Below are positions 25,266 through 33,940 of a stretch of 64,000 bases of DNA, piece after piece. Position numbers and translations under genes: made by a program. Under the pieces are notes generated by a model that was not told the DNA's origin, did not search any database, and worked only from the letters and a program-made list of their open reading frames with translations. Each line of letters begins with the position of its first letter. Position 1 is the stretch's first letter. The DNA is from Mesobacillus zeae (GTDB taxonomy: Bacteria > Bacillota > Bacilli > Bacillales > Cytobacillaceae), in assembly GCF_003570705.1 (NCBI RefSeq), contig NZ_QWVT01000008.1, positions 62,001-126,000 on the forward strand, in the 5' to 3' direction.

Positions 25266-27559
25266 TGGCGATGCTGGAAGACGCAACAATGGAAAGAAAG
25301 GCTGCCGAGCAGGTGGTAACCTTTGAGTCAGGGAATGAAATGGCTGCAATGGCTGCCGCCCAAATCAACTATCACCTAATGGGATATTTTCCGATCACTC
25401 CTTCTACAGAAATTGCCCAGTTCTTGGATCAGATGAAATCAAGAGGCGAGCATGATATCGTTCTGATTCCGGCAGACGGGGAGCACGGCTCGGCAGGTAT
25501 TTGCTATGGGGCAGCAGCAACTGGCGCCCGTGTATTTAACGCAACGAGTGCCAATGGTCTGATGTATATGCTGGAGCAGCTTCCGGTGCAGTCCGGAACA
25601 CGCTTTCCTATGGTCATGAACCTTGTAACGAGAGCAATTTCCGGGCCGCTTGATATTCGCGGCGACCATTCCGATTTGTATTTTGCATTGAACTCAGGCT
25701 GGGTCATCCTTGCGGCAAGGACGCCTCAGGCTGTTTACGATTTAAACATCATTGCGCTGAAGGTTGCCGAGCATATGGATGTCAGGCTTCCTGTTATTGT
25801 TGCCTACGATGGGTTTTTTACTTCCCATCAGAAGCGGCGTGTGAATTATTTTAAAAGCCGGGAAGTGGTTCAGCAATTTGTAGGAGAATGCCCGGCAGAC
25901 TATCCTGCTGCTAGAGACCCGAAAAAGCCTGTAACCATTGGCGCACATATGAATGGCGATGATTTGATCAACAGTCATTTCCAGCAGTCGGAGGCAATGT
26001 ATCGTGCAGCCGATGTGTTTTTGGAAGCAGCAGCAGAATACACCAAACTTTCTGGAAGGAATTACCAGGCGCTTGATCTATATAAAATGGAAGACGCCGA
26101 AGTTGCCCTGTTTCTTCTTAATTCGGCTGCTGAATCAGCAAAGGATACAGCTGATATGCTAAGGAGCCGCGGGATTAAGGCGGGCGTCATCAGCCCAAAT
26201 ATCATTCGGCCTTTCCCAGCAGAGGAGATTCGGGATGCATTGAAAAACGTAAAGGCTCTGCTAGTTGGGGAACGTGCTGATTCATACGGAGCCCATGGGC
26301 CAAATCTCACCCAGGAAGTCAAAGCCGCGCTTCAGGAGGACAGCGGGAACGGAACAATTGTCCTAAGCAGAGTGTTCGGTCTTGGAGGCAAGGATTTTTA
26401 TGGTGATGATGCAAAAGCCTTTTTTGACATGGCCATTGACGCAATGGAAAAAGGTTATGCTGAAAAGCCGTTTGATTACTATGGTCATGTACCGGGGAAT
26501 CCGGAAAACAAGCTGAAGCCTGTGATTGTTCCCGAGCATGGCGAATCTTTCACATCCGGTCTGATCCATGTGGCAAAGGATGAAGAAACAAGCCGCCTAA
26601 AAGTGAAAATTCCGCCGCTCAGGGCATTAACTTCAAAGCCAAAACGGATTGCTCCAGGGCACGGAGCGTGTCCGGGCTGTGGTATTTTTGGTGGGCTCGA
26701 GACGTTTTTCAAGGGAATTGAAGGTGATATTGTTGTACTGTTCCAAACAGGCTGTGCCTATGTTGTAACCACTTCATACCCTTATACGTCCCATAAGCAG
26801 ACGATGATCCATAATTTATTCCAAAACGGGGCAGCCACTTTGTCCGGGACACTTGAGGCATTCAATGAGCTGAAGCGGCGCGGCGAGATTGATGTGAGCA
26901 GCGATGCCACCTTCGTCATGGTAACGGGGGATGGAGGAATGGATATCGGCATGGGGTCTGCAATCGGAACGGCGCTGCGGAACCATAAAATGATAATCCT
27001 GGAATATGACAATGAAGGATACATGAATACCGGTTCGCAATTAAGCTATTCCACTCCAATGGGCCATATGACGAGTACATCGAATGTTGGCAAGGCTCAG
27101 AAAGGCAAAGCATTCCATCATAAAGATACTGTACAGATTATGGCGGCAACCAATATTCCGTATGTTTTTACCGGGACAGAGGCTTTTCCTCAGGACCTAG
27201 TCAAGAAAGCGGCAAAAGCTCAATGGTATGCTCAAAATGTCGGCATGGTGTACGGGAAAATCCTGATCAGCTGTCCGCTGAACTGGAAGTCGGAGGATAG
27301 ATTTGGCCAGAAAATCATCGAGGCGGCAGTGAACAGCAACTTTTTCCCGCTTTACGAGGTGGAGGAAGGCTTCACAAACATCACCTATAATCCTGAGGTG
27401 AAAAATAAGAGTATTCCTCTATCAGACTGGCTTAAATATATGGGCAAAACGAAGCATCTTTTAAAAGAAGAAAACAGGGAACTACTTGCCGAGTTCCAAG
27501 CTGAAGTCGAAAAAAGATGGCTTCGGCTGAACGCAAAGCATGAAAATCCGTATTTATAA
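25265..27559 (+). CDS. 2-oxoacid:ferredoxin oxidoreductase, fused alpha-beta subunit
   Basis: A 764-residue fusion. The N-terminal 410 residues are the alpha (pyrimidine-binding) domain with GYFPITPSTEIAQFLDQM and RFPMVMNLVTRAISGPLDIRGDHSD. A linker follows, then the TPP/Mg-binding beta domain with ACPGCGIFGG (about 471), FQTGCAYV and the GDGGMDIGMG signature. With the preceding gene it forms a complete enzyme of the pyruvate/2-oxoglutarate ferredoxin oxidoreductase class. Such enzymes are oxygen-sensitive in many hosts; the CRP/FNR-like box upstream fits micro-aerobic or anaerobic use. Confidence 0.92.
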   Translation: MAMLEDATMERKAAEQVVTFESGNEMAAMAAAQINYHLMGYFPITPSTEIAQFLDQMKSRGEHDIVLIPADGEHGSAGICYGAAATGARVFNATSANGLMYMLEQLPVQSGTRFPMVMNLVTRAISGPLDIRGDHSDLYFALNSGWVILAARTPQAVYDLNIIALKVAEHMDVRLPVIVAYDGFFTSHQKRRVNYFKSREVVQQFVGECPADYPAARDPKKPVTIGAHMNGDDLINSHFQQSEAMYRAADVFLEAAAEYTKLSGRNYQALDLYKMEDAEVALFLLNSAAESAKDTADMLRSRGIKAGVISPNIIRPFPAEEIRDALKNVKALLVGERADSYGAHGPNLTQEVKAALQEDSGNGTIVLSRVFGLGGKDFYGDDAKAFFDMAIDAMEKGYAEKPFDYYGHVPGNPENKLKPVIVPEHGESFTSGLIHVAKDEETSRLKVKIPPLRALTSKPKRIAPGHGACPGCGIFGGLETFFKGIEGDIVVLFQTGCAYVVTTSYPYTSHKQTMIHNLFQNGAATLSGTLEAFNELKRRGEIDVSSDATFVMVTGDGGMDIGMGSAIGTALRNHKMIILEYDNEGYMNTGSQLSYSTPMGHMTSTSNVGKAQKGKAFHHKDTVQIMAATNIPYVFTGTEAFPQDLVKKAAKAQWYAQNVGMVYGKILISCPLNWKSEDRFGQKIIEAAVNSNFFPLYEVEEGFTNITYNPEVKNKSIPLSDWLKYMGKTKHLLKEENRELLAEFQAEVEKRWLRLNAKHENPYL

Positions 27560-27572
27560 TAATTTTGGCCAT

Positions 27573-27603
27573 GGTGCACTCTTAAAAGAGTGCGCCTTTT
27601 TCA
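27573..27603 (+). terminator. Terminator of the kor operon
   Basis: An approximately 10-bp stem (27573-27583 with 27586-27596, one G-U) is followed by TTTTTC. Confidence 0.85.
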
Positions 27604-27710
27604 TGTCTAAGGAACACTGCCATTGGTGAATAATTCATTTAATCGGGAAATATGATGGTTGAATAGAAAAATGAAAGGATAACGACCCGGTAATTTAACA
27701 ATAAACCGGA

Positions 27711-27734
27711 TGGTTAAACAAAATTAATTAACCA
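27711..27734. promoter_or_regulatory. Perfect inverted repeat in the kor-ogt gap
   Basis: TGGTTAA-N10-TTAACCA has operator-like geometry. It lies about 190 bp before ogt within a 315-bp A/T-rich stretch that otherwise shows only weak internal similarity. Confidence 0.3.
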
Positions 27735-27918
27735 AAAGTTAAAATTGGAAACACCCGCCTGAGAGCACAGCCAAGATTAAAAACCATAATGACCAGAAAT
27801 TGAACGAGAAGTGGGAAGCGAGTCTTCTTAATTTTTCGATAGGAAAATATTGAAAAATAAAGTAAAATAAAGAGGAGAGGGAAGGGGCCATTTTATTACT
27901 TTAGGAGTGAAATGACCT

Positions 27919-28419
27919 TTGCGTAAATACGTCATGTTTGAAACGGAAATAGGTATATTGTACATTGTATCGGAGAATAAGCGGATTAATGCTGTCCATA
28001 TTGGGGAAGAAGATTTCCTGCAACACGAGGATATTGCGGCCATTGCTGAAGACAGAGCGGACCCCCTTCTCGCCGAGGCTAAAAAGCAAATGATGGAATA
28101 TTTTCGGGGAGAACGACAAATATTCAAACTCCCGCTTGAGCAAAAAGGTACCGACTTTCAAATGGATATATGGAGCCAGCTCCAGCAAATTCCATACGGA
28201 CAGACAAAAAGTTACCAGGATATTGCCGTGCTTGCAGACAGGCCGAAAGCCGTCCGTGCTGTTGGACAAGCCAACAAGGCAAACAAACTGCCTGTAATCG
28301 TCCCGTGCCATCGAGTGATTGGCAAAAACAGTTCGCTGACAGGCTATGCGGGTACAAGAACAGACATTAAAGATAAACTACTGACTCTTGAAGGAGCCAC
28401 TTTTAAATCCGGGAAATAA
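27919..28419 (+). CDS. ogt: Methylated-DNA--protein-cysteine methyltransferase
   Basis: A 166-residue DNA repair protein that removes O6-alkyl groups from guanine onto its own cysteine. The acceptor Cys130 lies in the invariant VPCHRVIG motif, and the helix-turn-helix region includes SYQDIAVLADRPKAVRAVGQANKAN. The best start is TTG 27919 with AGGAG 11 bases upstream; ATG 27934 in the same frame would lose the first five residues. It occupies the ogt position of B. subtilis, upstream of the mtn genes. Confidence 0.94.
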   Translation: MRKYVMFETEIGILYIVSENKRINAVHIGEEDFLQHEDIAAIAEDRADPLLAEAKKQMMEYFRGERQIFKLPLEQKGTDFQMDIWSQLQQIPYGQTKSYQDIAVLADRPKAVRAVGQANKANKLPVIVPCHRVIGKNSSLTGYAGTRTDIKDKLLTLEGATFKSGK

Positions 28420-28426
28420 ATATCGA

Positions 28427-28460
28427 TTCCAGCCCATTTTGCGGGCTGGAATTTTTTTAA
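28427..28460 (+). terminator. Terminator of ogt
   Basis: A perfect 9-bp stem (28427-28435 with 28443-28451) is followed by seven T. Confidence 0.93.
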
Positions 28461-28473
28461 GAGAATACGCCTC

Positions 28474-28513
28474 TTGACTCTGTTAGTGTAATTTGATATA
28501 AATCTAATTAGAT
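28474..28513 (+). promoter_or_regulatory. SigA promoter and palindromic operator of the ArsR-family gene
   Basis: TTGACT (28474-28479), a 17-bp spacer and TATAAA (28497-28502) form a strong promoter. A perfect 12-bp palindrome, ATCTAATTAGAT (28502-28513), sits on the predicted start site, so the gene is probably autoregulated. Confidence 0.65.
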
Positions 28514-28540
28514 AAACATTAAATAATAAGAGGTGCTGTT

Positions 28541-29116
28541 ATGCAGCTTGATAGAATGGTCGCATTCCACAAAACAATGGGGGATGCAACCCGGCTTAGA
28601 ATTGTGTTCTTGCTCGCGGCTGGTCCACTCCATGGCCAGGCTATTGCAGGAAAGCTTGGGCTAACCCCTCCTACCATCACGCACCATATGAAAAAAATGC
28701 GTGACATCAATGTAATTTATGAGCGGAGGGAAAAGAACACCATATACTTTTATCTCAATGAATCAGTAATCAAGCAACAGGCTGCGGTCCTCGGAAGCAT
28801 GATTTCTAAAGATGAAAAGAGGGGAGAAAACTTGGCGGAAAAACAAAAAATCCTTCAAAACTTTTTCACGACAGAAGGCAGGCTGAAGAACATTCCTGCC
28901 CAAAGGAAAAAGAAGTTGGTCGTATACGAACATTTGGTCAGGGGCTTGCAGGCAGGAAAGAAGTATCCTGAGAAAGAGCTGAATGAATATATTCTGCAGT
29001 TCCATGAAGACTATGCGACAATACGCAGGGAATTCATCATCAATCACTATATGTACCGCGAAAACAGTATTTACGAGCTCAACCCTGAAGAAATGTGGGC
29101 AAAGGCAGAGTATTAA
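28541..29116 (+). CDS. ArsR-family regulator with C-terminal DUF2087 domain
   Basis: A 191-residue protein. The winged helix-turn-helix (about 8-80) includes MGDATRLRIVFLLAAG, GKLGLTPPTITHHMKKM and YERREKNTIYFYL. The C-terminal 90 residues (QRKKKLVVYEHLVRGLQAGKKY and ELNEYILQFHEDYATIRREF) match the DUF2087 domain often fused to ArsR or standing alone. There are no clustered cysteines, so metal sensing is unlikely. It is monocistronic with an operator palindrome; the nearest divergent or downstream targets are not obvious. Confidence 0.87.
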   Translation: MQLDRMVAFHKTMGDATRLRIVFLLAAGPLHGQAIAGKLGLTPPTITHHMKKMRDINVIYERREKNTIYFYLNESVIKQQAAVLGSMISKDEKRGENLAEKQKILQNFFTTEGRLKNIPAQRKKKLVVYEHLVRGLQAGKKYPEKELNEYILQFHEDYATIRREFIINHYMYRENSIYELNPEEMWAKAEY

Positions 29117-29150
29117 AAATAAGGCCGCACAAAAGGGCGGCCTTATTTTA
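29117..29150. terminator. Bidirectional terminator ArsR gene/mtnU
   Basis: A perfect 12-bp stem (29117-29128 with 29137-29148) has A- and T-runs on both sides and separates two convergent genes. Confidence 0.92.
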
Positions 29151-29164
29151 TTCCTTCTTGCAGC

Positions 29165-29950
29165 CTAGTTATACAGGTCGGGCCTGCGGTCAGTGAAAAC
29201 AGGAATCTGCTTGCGAACTTCGGCAACCCTTTCTAAATCGATCTCAGCTGTGAGGATTTCTGCTCCTTCTCCGGCTTCCGCCACTACATCTCCCCAAGGA
29301 TCTATCACCATTGAATGCCCAGCAAAAACATTGTTAGGATCAGAGCCGGTCCGGTTGCAGGCAACCACATAGCATTGATTTTCAATGGCTCTTGCGATTA
29401 GGAGAGCCCGCCAATGGTCAACACGCTTCAAAGGCCATTCGGCAACGACAAACAGCAGTTCAGCACCTATGGCTGTATGTGCACGAATCCATTCTGGAAA
29501 GCGGATATCATAGCAAATCAGTCCGGCTAGCTGGCGACCGTCAAGTTCAAAATTCCCTTTCCCGCTGCCTGCAGTTAAATAAAGATGCTCATCCATCAGC
29601 TTGAACAAGTGGCTTTTACTGTACATCAGGACAGGTGTTCCTCCTTTGTCCACCACAAGCATTGTGTTTTCCACTCCATTGTCCGTCCTGTTAGCGACAG
29701 ATCCGCCAACAATATGCATTCCATGCTGTTTTGCCATGCGTGAAAGAAAAGCAAGGCTTTCACGTGCTCCATGGTCTGCAGTTTTATTGAGATTGAGAAG
29801 GTCATACCCTGTCGTCCAAAGCTCTGGCAAGACGGCTATATCGGCTTGTATTGAAGCGGCAGCAGCAATCGTCCTTTCCGCTTCCTTGAAGTTTTCTGAA
29901 GAGTCGCCGAACTTTATATCCATTTGAATACAGGAAATTTTAAATATCAT
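29165..29950 (-). CDS. mtnU: Carbon-nitrogen hydrolase MtnU (putative omega-amidase)
   Basis: A 261-residue nitrilase-superfamily enzyme. The Glu-Lys-Cys triad is visible in LPELWTTGYD, YSKSHLF and ICYDIRFPEW. In B. subtilis mtnU (ykrU) is next to the methionine-salvage genes and is thought to act as an omega-amidase on the 2-oxo acid amide made by glutamine-dependent transamination. Here it is divergent from mtnE, its presumed partner, over a 119-bp gap that carries no SAM riboswitch. Confidence 0.92.
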   Translation of the reverse strand: MIFKISCIQMDIKFGDSSENFKEAERTIAAAASIQADIAVLPELWTTGYDLLNLNKTADHGARESLAFLSRMAKQHGMHIVGGSVANRTDNGVENTMLVVDKGGTPVLMYSKSHLFKLMDEHLYLTAGSGKGNFELDGRQLAGLICYDIRFPEWIRAHTAIGAELLFVVAEWPLKRVDHWRALLIARAIENQCYVVACNRTGSDPNNVFAGHSMVIDPWGDVVAEAGEGAEILTAEIDLERVAEVRKQIPVFTDRRPDLYN

Positions 29951-30069
29951 GAATATCAGCCTCTCTGTGAAGATTCTGAAAATTTTATCTTTATATCCTT
30001 ATATTAAAGTATAATACTTACTAAGATATTTCCAATAAATTAATATTAAAAAAGATGGCAGGTGAAAAA

Positions 30070-31251
30070 ATGGAGTTTATTCAATCTGACTTATTAAAGA
30101 GTCTTCCGGACCAGTTCTTTGTTTCCTTGGTCAAAAAAATAGCTTCCCATGCAGCGAAAGGCCATGATGTCATTAACTTTGGGCAAGGCAACCCTGATCA
30201 GCCGACACCTGGACATATTATACATAAGTTAAAGGAAGCTGCTGAAATGCCAGGCAATCACGGCTATTCTCCATTCAGAGGGCTTCAGTCCTTCAGGGAG
30301 GCGGCTGCCGGATTCTATTTCCGCGAGTATGACGTCGAGCTGGATCCTGAAACAGAAATTGCAGTTCTCTTCGGGGGTAAGGCGGGTTTGGTGGAGGCAC
30401 CCTTATGTTTACTGAATCCCGGGGATACTGTTCTCGTTCCAGATCCAGGTTACCCTGACTACTGGTCCGGTGTGGCCATGGCAAATGCCAAAATGGAAAT
30501 GATGCCCCTTCTTGAAGAAAATGATTTTCTTCCGGATTACGGTAAGCTGTCAGATGATCTACTAGCCGCCGCGAGGCTGATGTTTCTTAATTATCCGAAC
30601 AATCCTACTGGGGCGGTGGCAAGCAGGGAATTTTTTGATGAAACGGTAGAGCTTGCCTGTAAAAATGAGATTTGTGTGGTTCATGATTTTGCCTATGGAG
30701 CAATTGGCTTTGACAGCCACAGGCCTGTCAGCTTTCTCGAGTCCCCTGGTGCGAAAGAAATTGGGATAGAAATTTATACGTTGTCGAAAACATACTGTAT
30801 GGCAGGATGGCGTATTGGGTTTGCAGCAGGGAACAAGAGTGTCATACAAGCAATCAATCTTTTCCAGGACCATCTCTATGTCAGCCTGTTTGGTGCTGTC
30901 CAGAAAGCAGCTGCAGAGGCTTTGTCAGGACCACAGGATTGTCTAGTGGAATTGAACAGATTGTATGAATCAAGAAGAAAAGTTCTCATCGATGGCTTTC
31001 GCAAAGCTGGTTGGGATGTGGAAGCCCCGAAAGGATCTTTCTTCGCATGGTTGAAAGTTCCAGATGGCTTCACCTCAGAGCAGTTCAGTGACTATCTCCT
31101 CGAAAACGCGCACATTGCCGTTGCTCCCGGGAGCGGGTTTGGCCCATGCGGAGAAGGATATGTAAGAGCTGGGCTTCTCGTGCCTGAAGACAGAATCAAA
31201 GAAGCGGCAGCACGGATAGAGAAGCTCGGAATTTTTAAGAAAAAACAATAA
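30070..31251 (+). CDS. mtnE: Aminotransferase of methionine salvage, MtnE
   Basis: A fold-type I PLP aminotransferase of about 393 residues converting 2-oxo-4-methylthiobutyrate to methionine. The PLP lysine lies in TLSKTYCMAGWRIGF and substrate residues in NYPNNPTGA and GQGNPDQPTP. The start ATG 30070 has AGGTG six bases away; an in-frame ATG at 30055 has no Shine-Dalgarno. Divergent mtnU and downstream mtnX-mtnB support the assignment. Unlike B. subtilis, mtnW does not follow; an unrelated lipoprotein gene does. Confidence 0.92.
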   Translation: MEFIQSDLLKSLPDQFFVSLVKKIASHAAKGHDVINFGQGNPDQPTPGHIIHKLKEAAEMPGNHGYSPFRGLQSFREAAAGFYFREYDVELDPETEIAVLFGGKAGLVEAPLCLLNPGDTVLVPDPGYPDYWSGVAMANAKMEMMPLLEENDFLPDYGKLSDDLLAAARLMFLNYPNNPTGAVASREFFDETVELACKNEICVVHDFAYGAIGFDSHRPVSFLESPGAKEIGIEIYTLSKTYCMAGWRIGFAAGNKSVIQAINLFQDHLYVSLFGAVQKAAAEALSGPQDCLVELNRLYESRRKVLIDGFRKAGWDVEAPKGSFFAWLKVPDGFTSEQFSDYLLENAHIAVAPGSGFGPCGEGYVRAGLLVPEDRIKEAAARIEKLGIFKKKQ

Positions 31252-31278
31252 AATAGTGTTTGTGAAAGGACTAGGATT

Positions 31279-31908
31279 GTGAAGCATTTAGCAATGGCGT
31301 TCGTTTTCGCTGTGCTTTTATCAGGGTGCAGTGTGGAACTAAACACAGAAAAAAGCGGTATAGGGAAAGCTGAACAGCAAGAGCGAATAAAAAAAGAAAA
31401 GCAAAGAGAGATCTTGAGGTTTGTAAATGACGAAGCCCAACAAGCGTCTGATTACGAAATGGAGGCTTTTGAATCATTGGCTTCTGTTTCAGGCAAAAAT
31501 TTCACTGATGATTTGACTCTCCATACTGAGCTTGTCACTAATACAATACCAACCTATGAAAAAGCTGTGAAGGAAGCTAAAAGTATAGAAACAGGCATAG
31601 AAGAATTAGAGGAGTCCAAACGATTAATCATCAAAGCAACCGAAACTTTCCATGAGGCACTTTTAATGGAAAAGGAAGCGCTGGAGAAAAATGATGAGGA
31701 AATGATCAGAAAATCTAATAAAAAAATGATGGAATATCAAAAGTTAATCAATGATTATCACAGTGAAATGAAAAAGTTAGCTGAAAAATATCATATTGAT
31801 TATGAACCCCGAAAAATGAACTTGGAAGAGAATATAGTGTTAAAGGGTGGACAGAATGAAGCCATTGCAGCAGCGGGGCAAATATGGAGGGATAAATGGA
31901 ATGGATAA
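31279..31908 (+). CDS. Helical lipoprotein inserted in the mtn operon
   Basis: A 209-residue lipoprotein with lipobox LLSGC (Cys about 16), followed by a charged, mostly helical domain rich in Glu and Lys with likely coiled coil (ELEESKRLIIKATETFHEAL, MMEYQKLINDYHSEMKKLAEK). It starts at GTG 31279 after AAAGGACTAGG. It lies 27 bp after mtnE and overlaps mtnX by 8 bases, so it is co-transcribed with methionine salvage. I do not recognise a family with known function. Confidence 0.72.
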   Translation: MKHLAMAFVFAVLLSGCSVELNTEKSGIGKAEQQERIKKEKQREILRFVNDEAQQASDYEMEAFESLASVSGKNFTDDLTLHTELVTNTIPTYEKAVKEAKSIETGIEELEESKRLIIKATETFHEALLMEKEALEKNDEEMIRKSNKKMMEYQKLINDYHSEMKKLAEKYHIDYEPRKMNLEENIVLKGGQNEAIAAAGQIWRDKWNG

Positions 31909-32563
31909 TACGGTCATTTTTTGCGATTTCGACGGCACTGTAACTGAAAAGGATAATATCGTTCGTATTATGAACGAATTCGCCCCTCCTGGGTGGGAGA
32001 ACTTGAAAGAAGAAGTGCTGACCGGGAGAATGACGATTAAAGAAGGCGTTGGCGCAATGTTCTCCCTCCTACCGACAGCCAGGAAGGCTGAGATTTCCGA
32101 ATATGCAATAAAACATGCCATCGTAAGGCCGGGCTTCAGTGAATTCGTGGCCTTCACCCGTGAGGAAAAGATTCCTCTTTATATTGTCAGCGGCGGAATT
32201 GATTTCTTTGTGTATCCCACACTTGAAAAATATGGGCCTTTCTCAGGAGTCTATTGCAACACCTCCGATTTTTCAGGTAAAACGATTAAGGTCAGCTGGC
32301 CTCATGAATGCGATGAGCTTTGCCTCGCCGGCTGCGGTTTATGCAAGCCTTCCATTATGCGGAAACTGGCAGGTCGGGATCAATACAAGATTGTCATTGG
32401 CGATTCTGTTACGGATTTTGCTGCTGCGAGCGAGGCTGATTTTGTATTGGCAAGAGATTTTCTTCAGGGAAAATGCGAAGAGCTGGGAATCCGGCACTCA
32501 CCATTTCATACGTTTTATGACTGTTTGGAAACACTGAGGTCTGGAGCAGGAGTGATTCGATGA
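31901..32563 (+). CDS. mtnX: 2-hydroxy-3-keto-5-methylthiopentenyl-1-phosphate phosphatase
   Basis: A 220-residue HAD phosphatase. Motif I is [13 protein letters not shown] (nucleophile Asp near 8), motif II the YIVSGG segment and motif [22 protein letters not shown]. It carries out the dephosphorylation step after MtnW in methionine salvage. ATG 31901 follows GGAGGG at 9-nt spacing, giving the usual N-terminus; longer upstream starts run into the lipoprotein gene. It overlaps mtnB by four bases (ATGA). Confidence 0.95.
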   Translation: MDNTVIFCDFDGTVTEKDNIVRIMNEFAPPGWENLKEEVLTGRMTIKEGVGAMFSLLPTARKAEISEYAIKHAIVRPGFSEFVAFTREEKIPLYIVSGGIDFFVYPTLEKYGPFSGVYCNTSDFSGKTIKVSWPHECDELCLAGCGLCKPSIMRKLAGRDQYKIVIGDSVTDFAAASEADFVLARDFLQGKCEELGIRHSPFHTFYDCLETLRSGAGVIR

Positions 32564-33231
32564 ACTTAAGGGAGCAGAAATGGAAAGAGCTTGCTGAAGT
32601 GAAACAAGAACTTGCAGAACGCGATTGGTTCATGGGCACAAGCGGAAATCTTGCCATTAGAGTAAGTGACCGTCCATTGCAAATTTATGTGACTCCAAGC
32701 GGCATTGATAAACGGAAAAAAGGTAGCGAAGAGTTTCTCCTGGTGGATGGACTAGGCCGGGCCGTTGAATTTACTTCTCTAAGACCCTCGGCAGAAACAC
32801 TCCTTCATCTCGAGATATACCATCGCACTGCTGCCGGATGCAGTCTCCATGTCCATACAATCGAAAATAATGTGATTTCGGAAATATACGGAGACAGCGG
32901 AGAAGTAGTGTTTCAAGGACAGGAATTGATCAAGGCATTTGAAAAATGGGAAGAAGATGCTGTATTAAGGATTCCCATCATCCAAAACCATTCCCATATT
33001 CCCGCGTTAGCCAAAGCATTTTCCCAGCATATTCATGAAGATACTGGGGCAGTGCTCATACGAAACCACGGTATTACCGTCTGGGCTCGAACGGCATTCC
33101 AGGCGAAGAAAGTATTGGAGGCGTCTGAATTTTTATTTCAATACCAGCTTAGGCTTCTACAATATCAAAACCCCCTAGTTTGTATGGATAAGTGTAACCG
33201 GCGACAAGGGAAACTTGCTCTACTGAAATAA
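32560..33231 (+). CDS. mtnB: Methylthioribulose-1-phosphate dehydratase
   Basis: A 223-residue class II aldolase-like Zn enzyme. Zn ligands are the His pair in [10 protein letters not shown] and a later His in [21 protein letters not shown] is the phosphate-binding start and [13 protein letters not shown] a substrate region. It dehydrates methylthioribulose-1-phosphate. Its start overlaps the stop of mtnX. In B. subtilis mtnD follows; here the next 258 bases hold no gene, so mtnD, mtnW, mtnK and mtnA must be elsewhere or missing. Confidence 0.95.
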   Translation: MNLREQKWKELAEVKQELAERDWFMGTSGNLAIRVSDRPLQIYVTPSGIDKRKKGSEEFLLVDGLGRAVEFTSLRPSAETLLHLEIYHRTAAGCSLHVHTIENNVISEIYGDSGEVVFQGQELIKAFEKWEEDAVLRIPIIQNHSHIPALAKAFSQHIHEDTGAVLIRNHGITVWARTAFQAKKVLEASEFLFQYQLRLLQYQNPLVCMDKCNRRQGKLALLK

Positions 33232-33490
33232 TATTTCATTCGCTAAGCTTCTTTCGCATATCTGTTTCCTCTTTTGCTTCTAAAATAGAAAAATTGGTAT
33301 TCAGCATGAATGATGGAAAAATAGATGTAGGCCCCATCAGGTTTTTGTCGAATTGTTAGATGAATGTTTGAAAAAAATGTCTAGTTTTGCGATTCTATTT
33401 ACATTACTTCAAATATCTGTAATACTTCTTTAGTAGCCTTTCAAAACTTATACGAGAATAAAGATGGGATATTAATAGGAGGAATTGCAG

Positions 33491-33739
33491 GTGCGCGATA
33501 CAAACAGTGCTCTTATGGAAAAAATCCAACTGAAGAGAGATGAAATGATTGCCTGTGCGCGCGCGACTGGTTTAAACAGTGAAGAGACGATATGCTGCAG
33601 CCAGGAGCTGGACAGGCTTATTTTCCTGTGTCAGGACTCCCATAAGAGACGGCAGCAACGCAAACAGAGCGGGCTTATTTTTGTCCGCCAGATGATACTG
33701 CTGATGAACAAGTTTAAAAACCCGGCGCGTATTATTTAA
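33491..33739 (+). CDS. Spo0E-like aspartyl-phosphate phosphatase
   Basis: An 82-residue protein with the Spo0E-family signature SQELDRLI preceded by a helix (MEKIQLKRDEMIACARATGL), giving the two-helix hairpin that dephosphorylates Spo0A~P. The C-terminal 30 residues are basic. GTG 33491 is chosen because AGGAGG lies 8 bases upstream; a TTG six bases earlier is less likely. It has its own terminator. Confidence 0.85.
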   Translation: MRDTNSALMEKIQLKRDEMIACARATGLNSEETICCSQELDRLIFLCQDSHKRRQQRKQSGLIFVRQMILLMNKFKNPARII

Positions 33740-33775
33740 TCTACAAGAATATACAGCAACATGATGAATCTTTCT

Positions 33776-33817
33776 AATAAGGCCACTGCCAGTACAGGCA
33801 GTGGTCTTATTTTTTAT
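33776..33817 (+). terminator. Terminator of the Spo0E-like gene
   Basis: A 15-bp near-perfect stem (33776-33790 with 33797-33811) is followed by a T-run. Confidence 0.92.
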
Positions 33818-33835
33818 GGACCCATATTGTCCGCA

Positions 33836-33857
33836 TTCAGTTGTACTATAGACTGAA
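33836..33857 (+). promoter_or_regulatory. Inverted repeat upstream of etfB
   Basis: TTCAGT-N10-ACTGAA lies about 85 bp before the etfB start and contains a CTATAG core. A second palindrome, CCGTTT-AA-AAACGG, lies closer to the gene at 33900-33913. Either could be an operator. Confidence 0.35.
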
Positions 33858-33940
33858 AATCTTTCATATACCGTAGTAAATGCATTTATATATATCTTTC
33901 CGTTTAAAAACGGTTTGCATGTGGGGGAGGCAAAAGAAGG

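Noticed and set aside
29951-30069. SAM (S-box) riboswitch between mtnU and mtnE
   Set aside because: The 119-bp gap is A/T-rich and lacks S-box stems; too short for the aptamer plus terminator.
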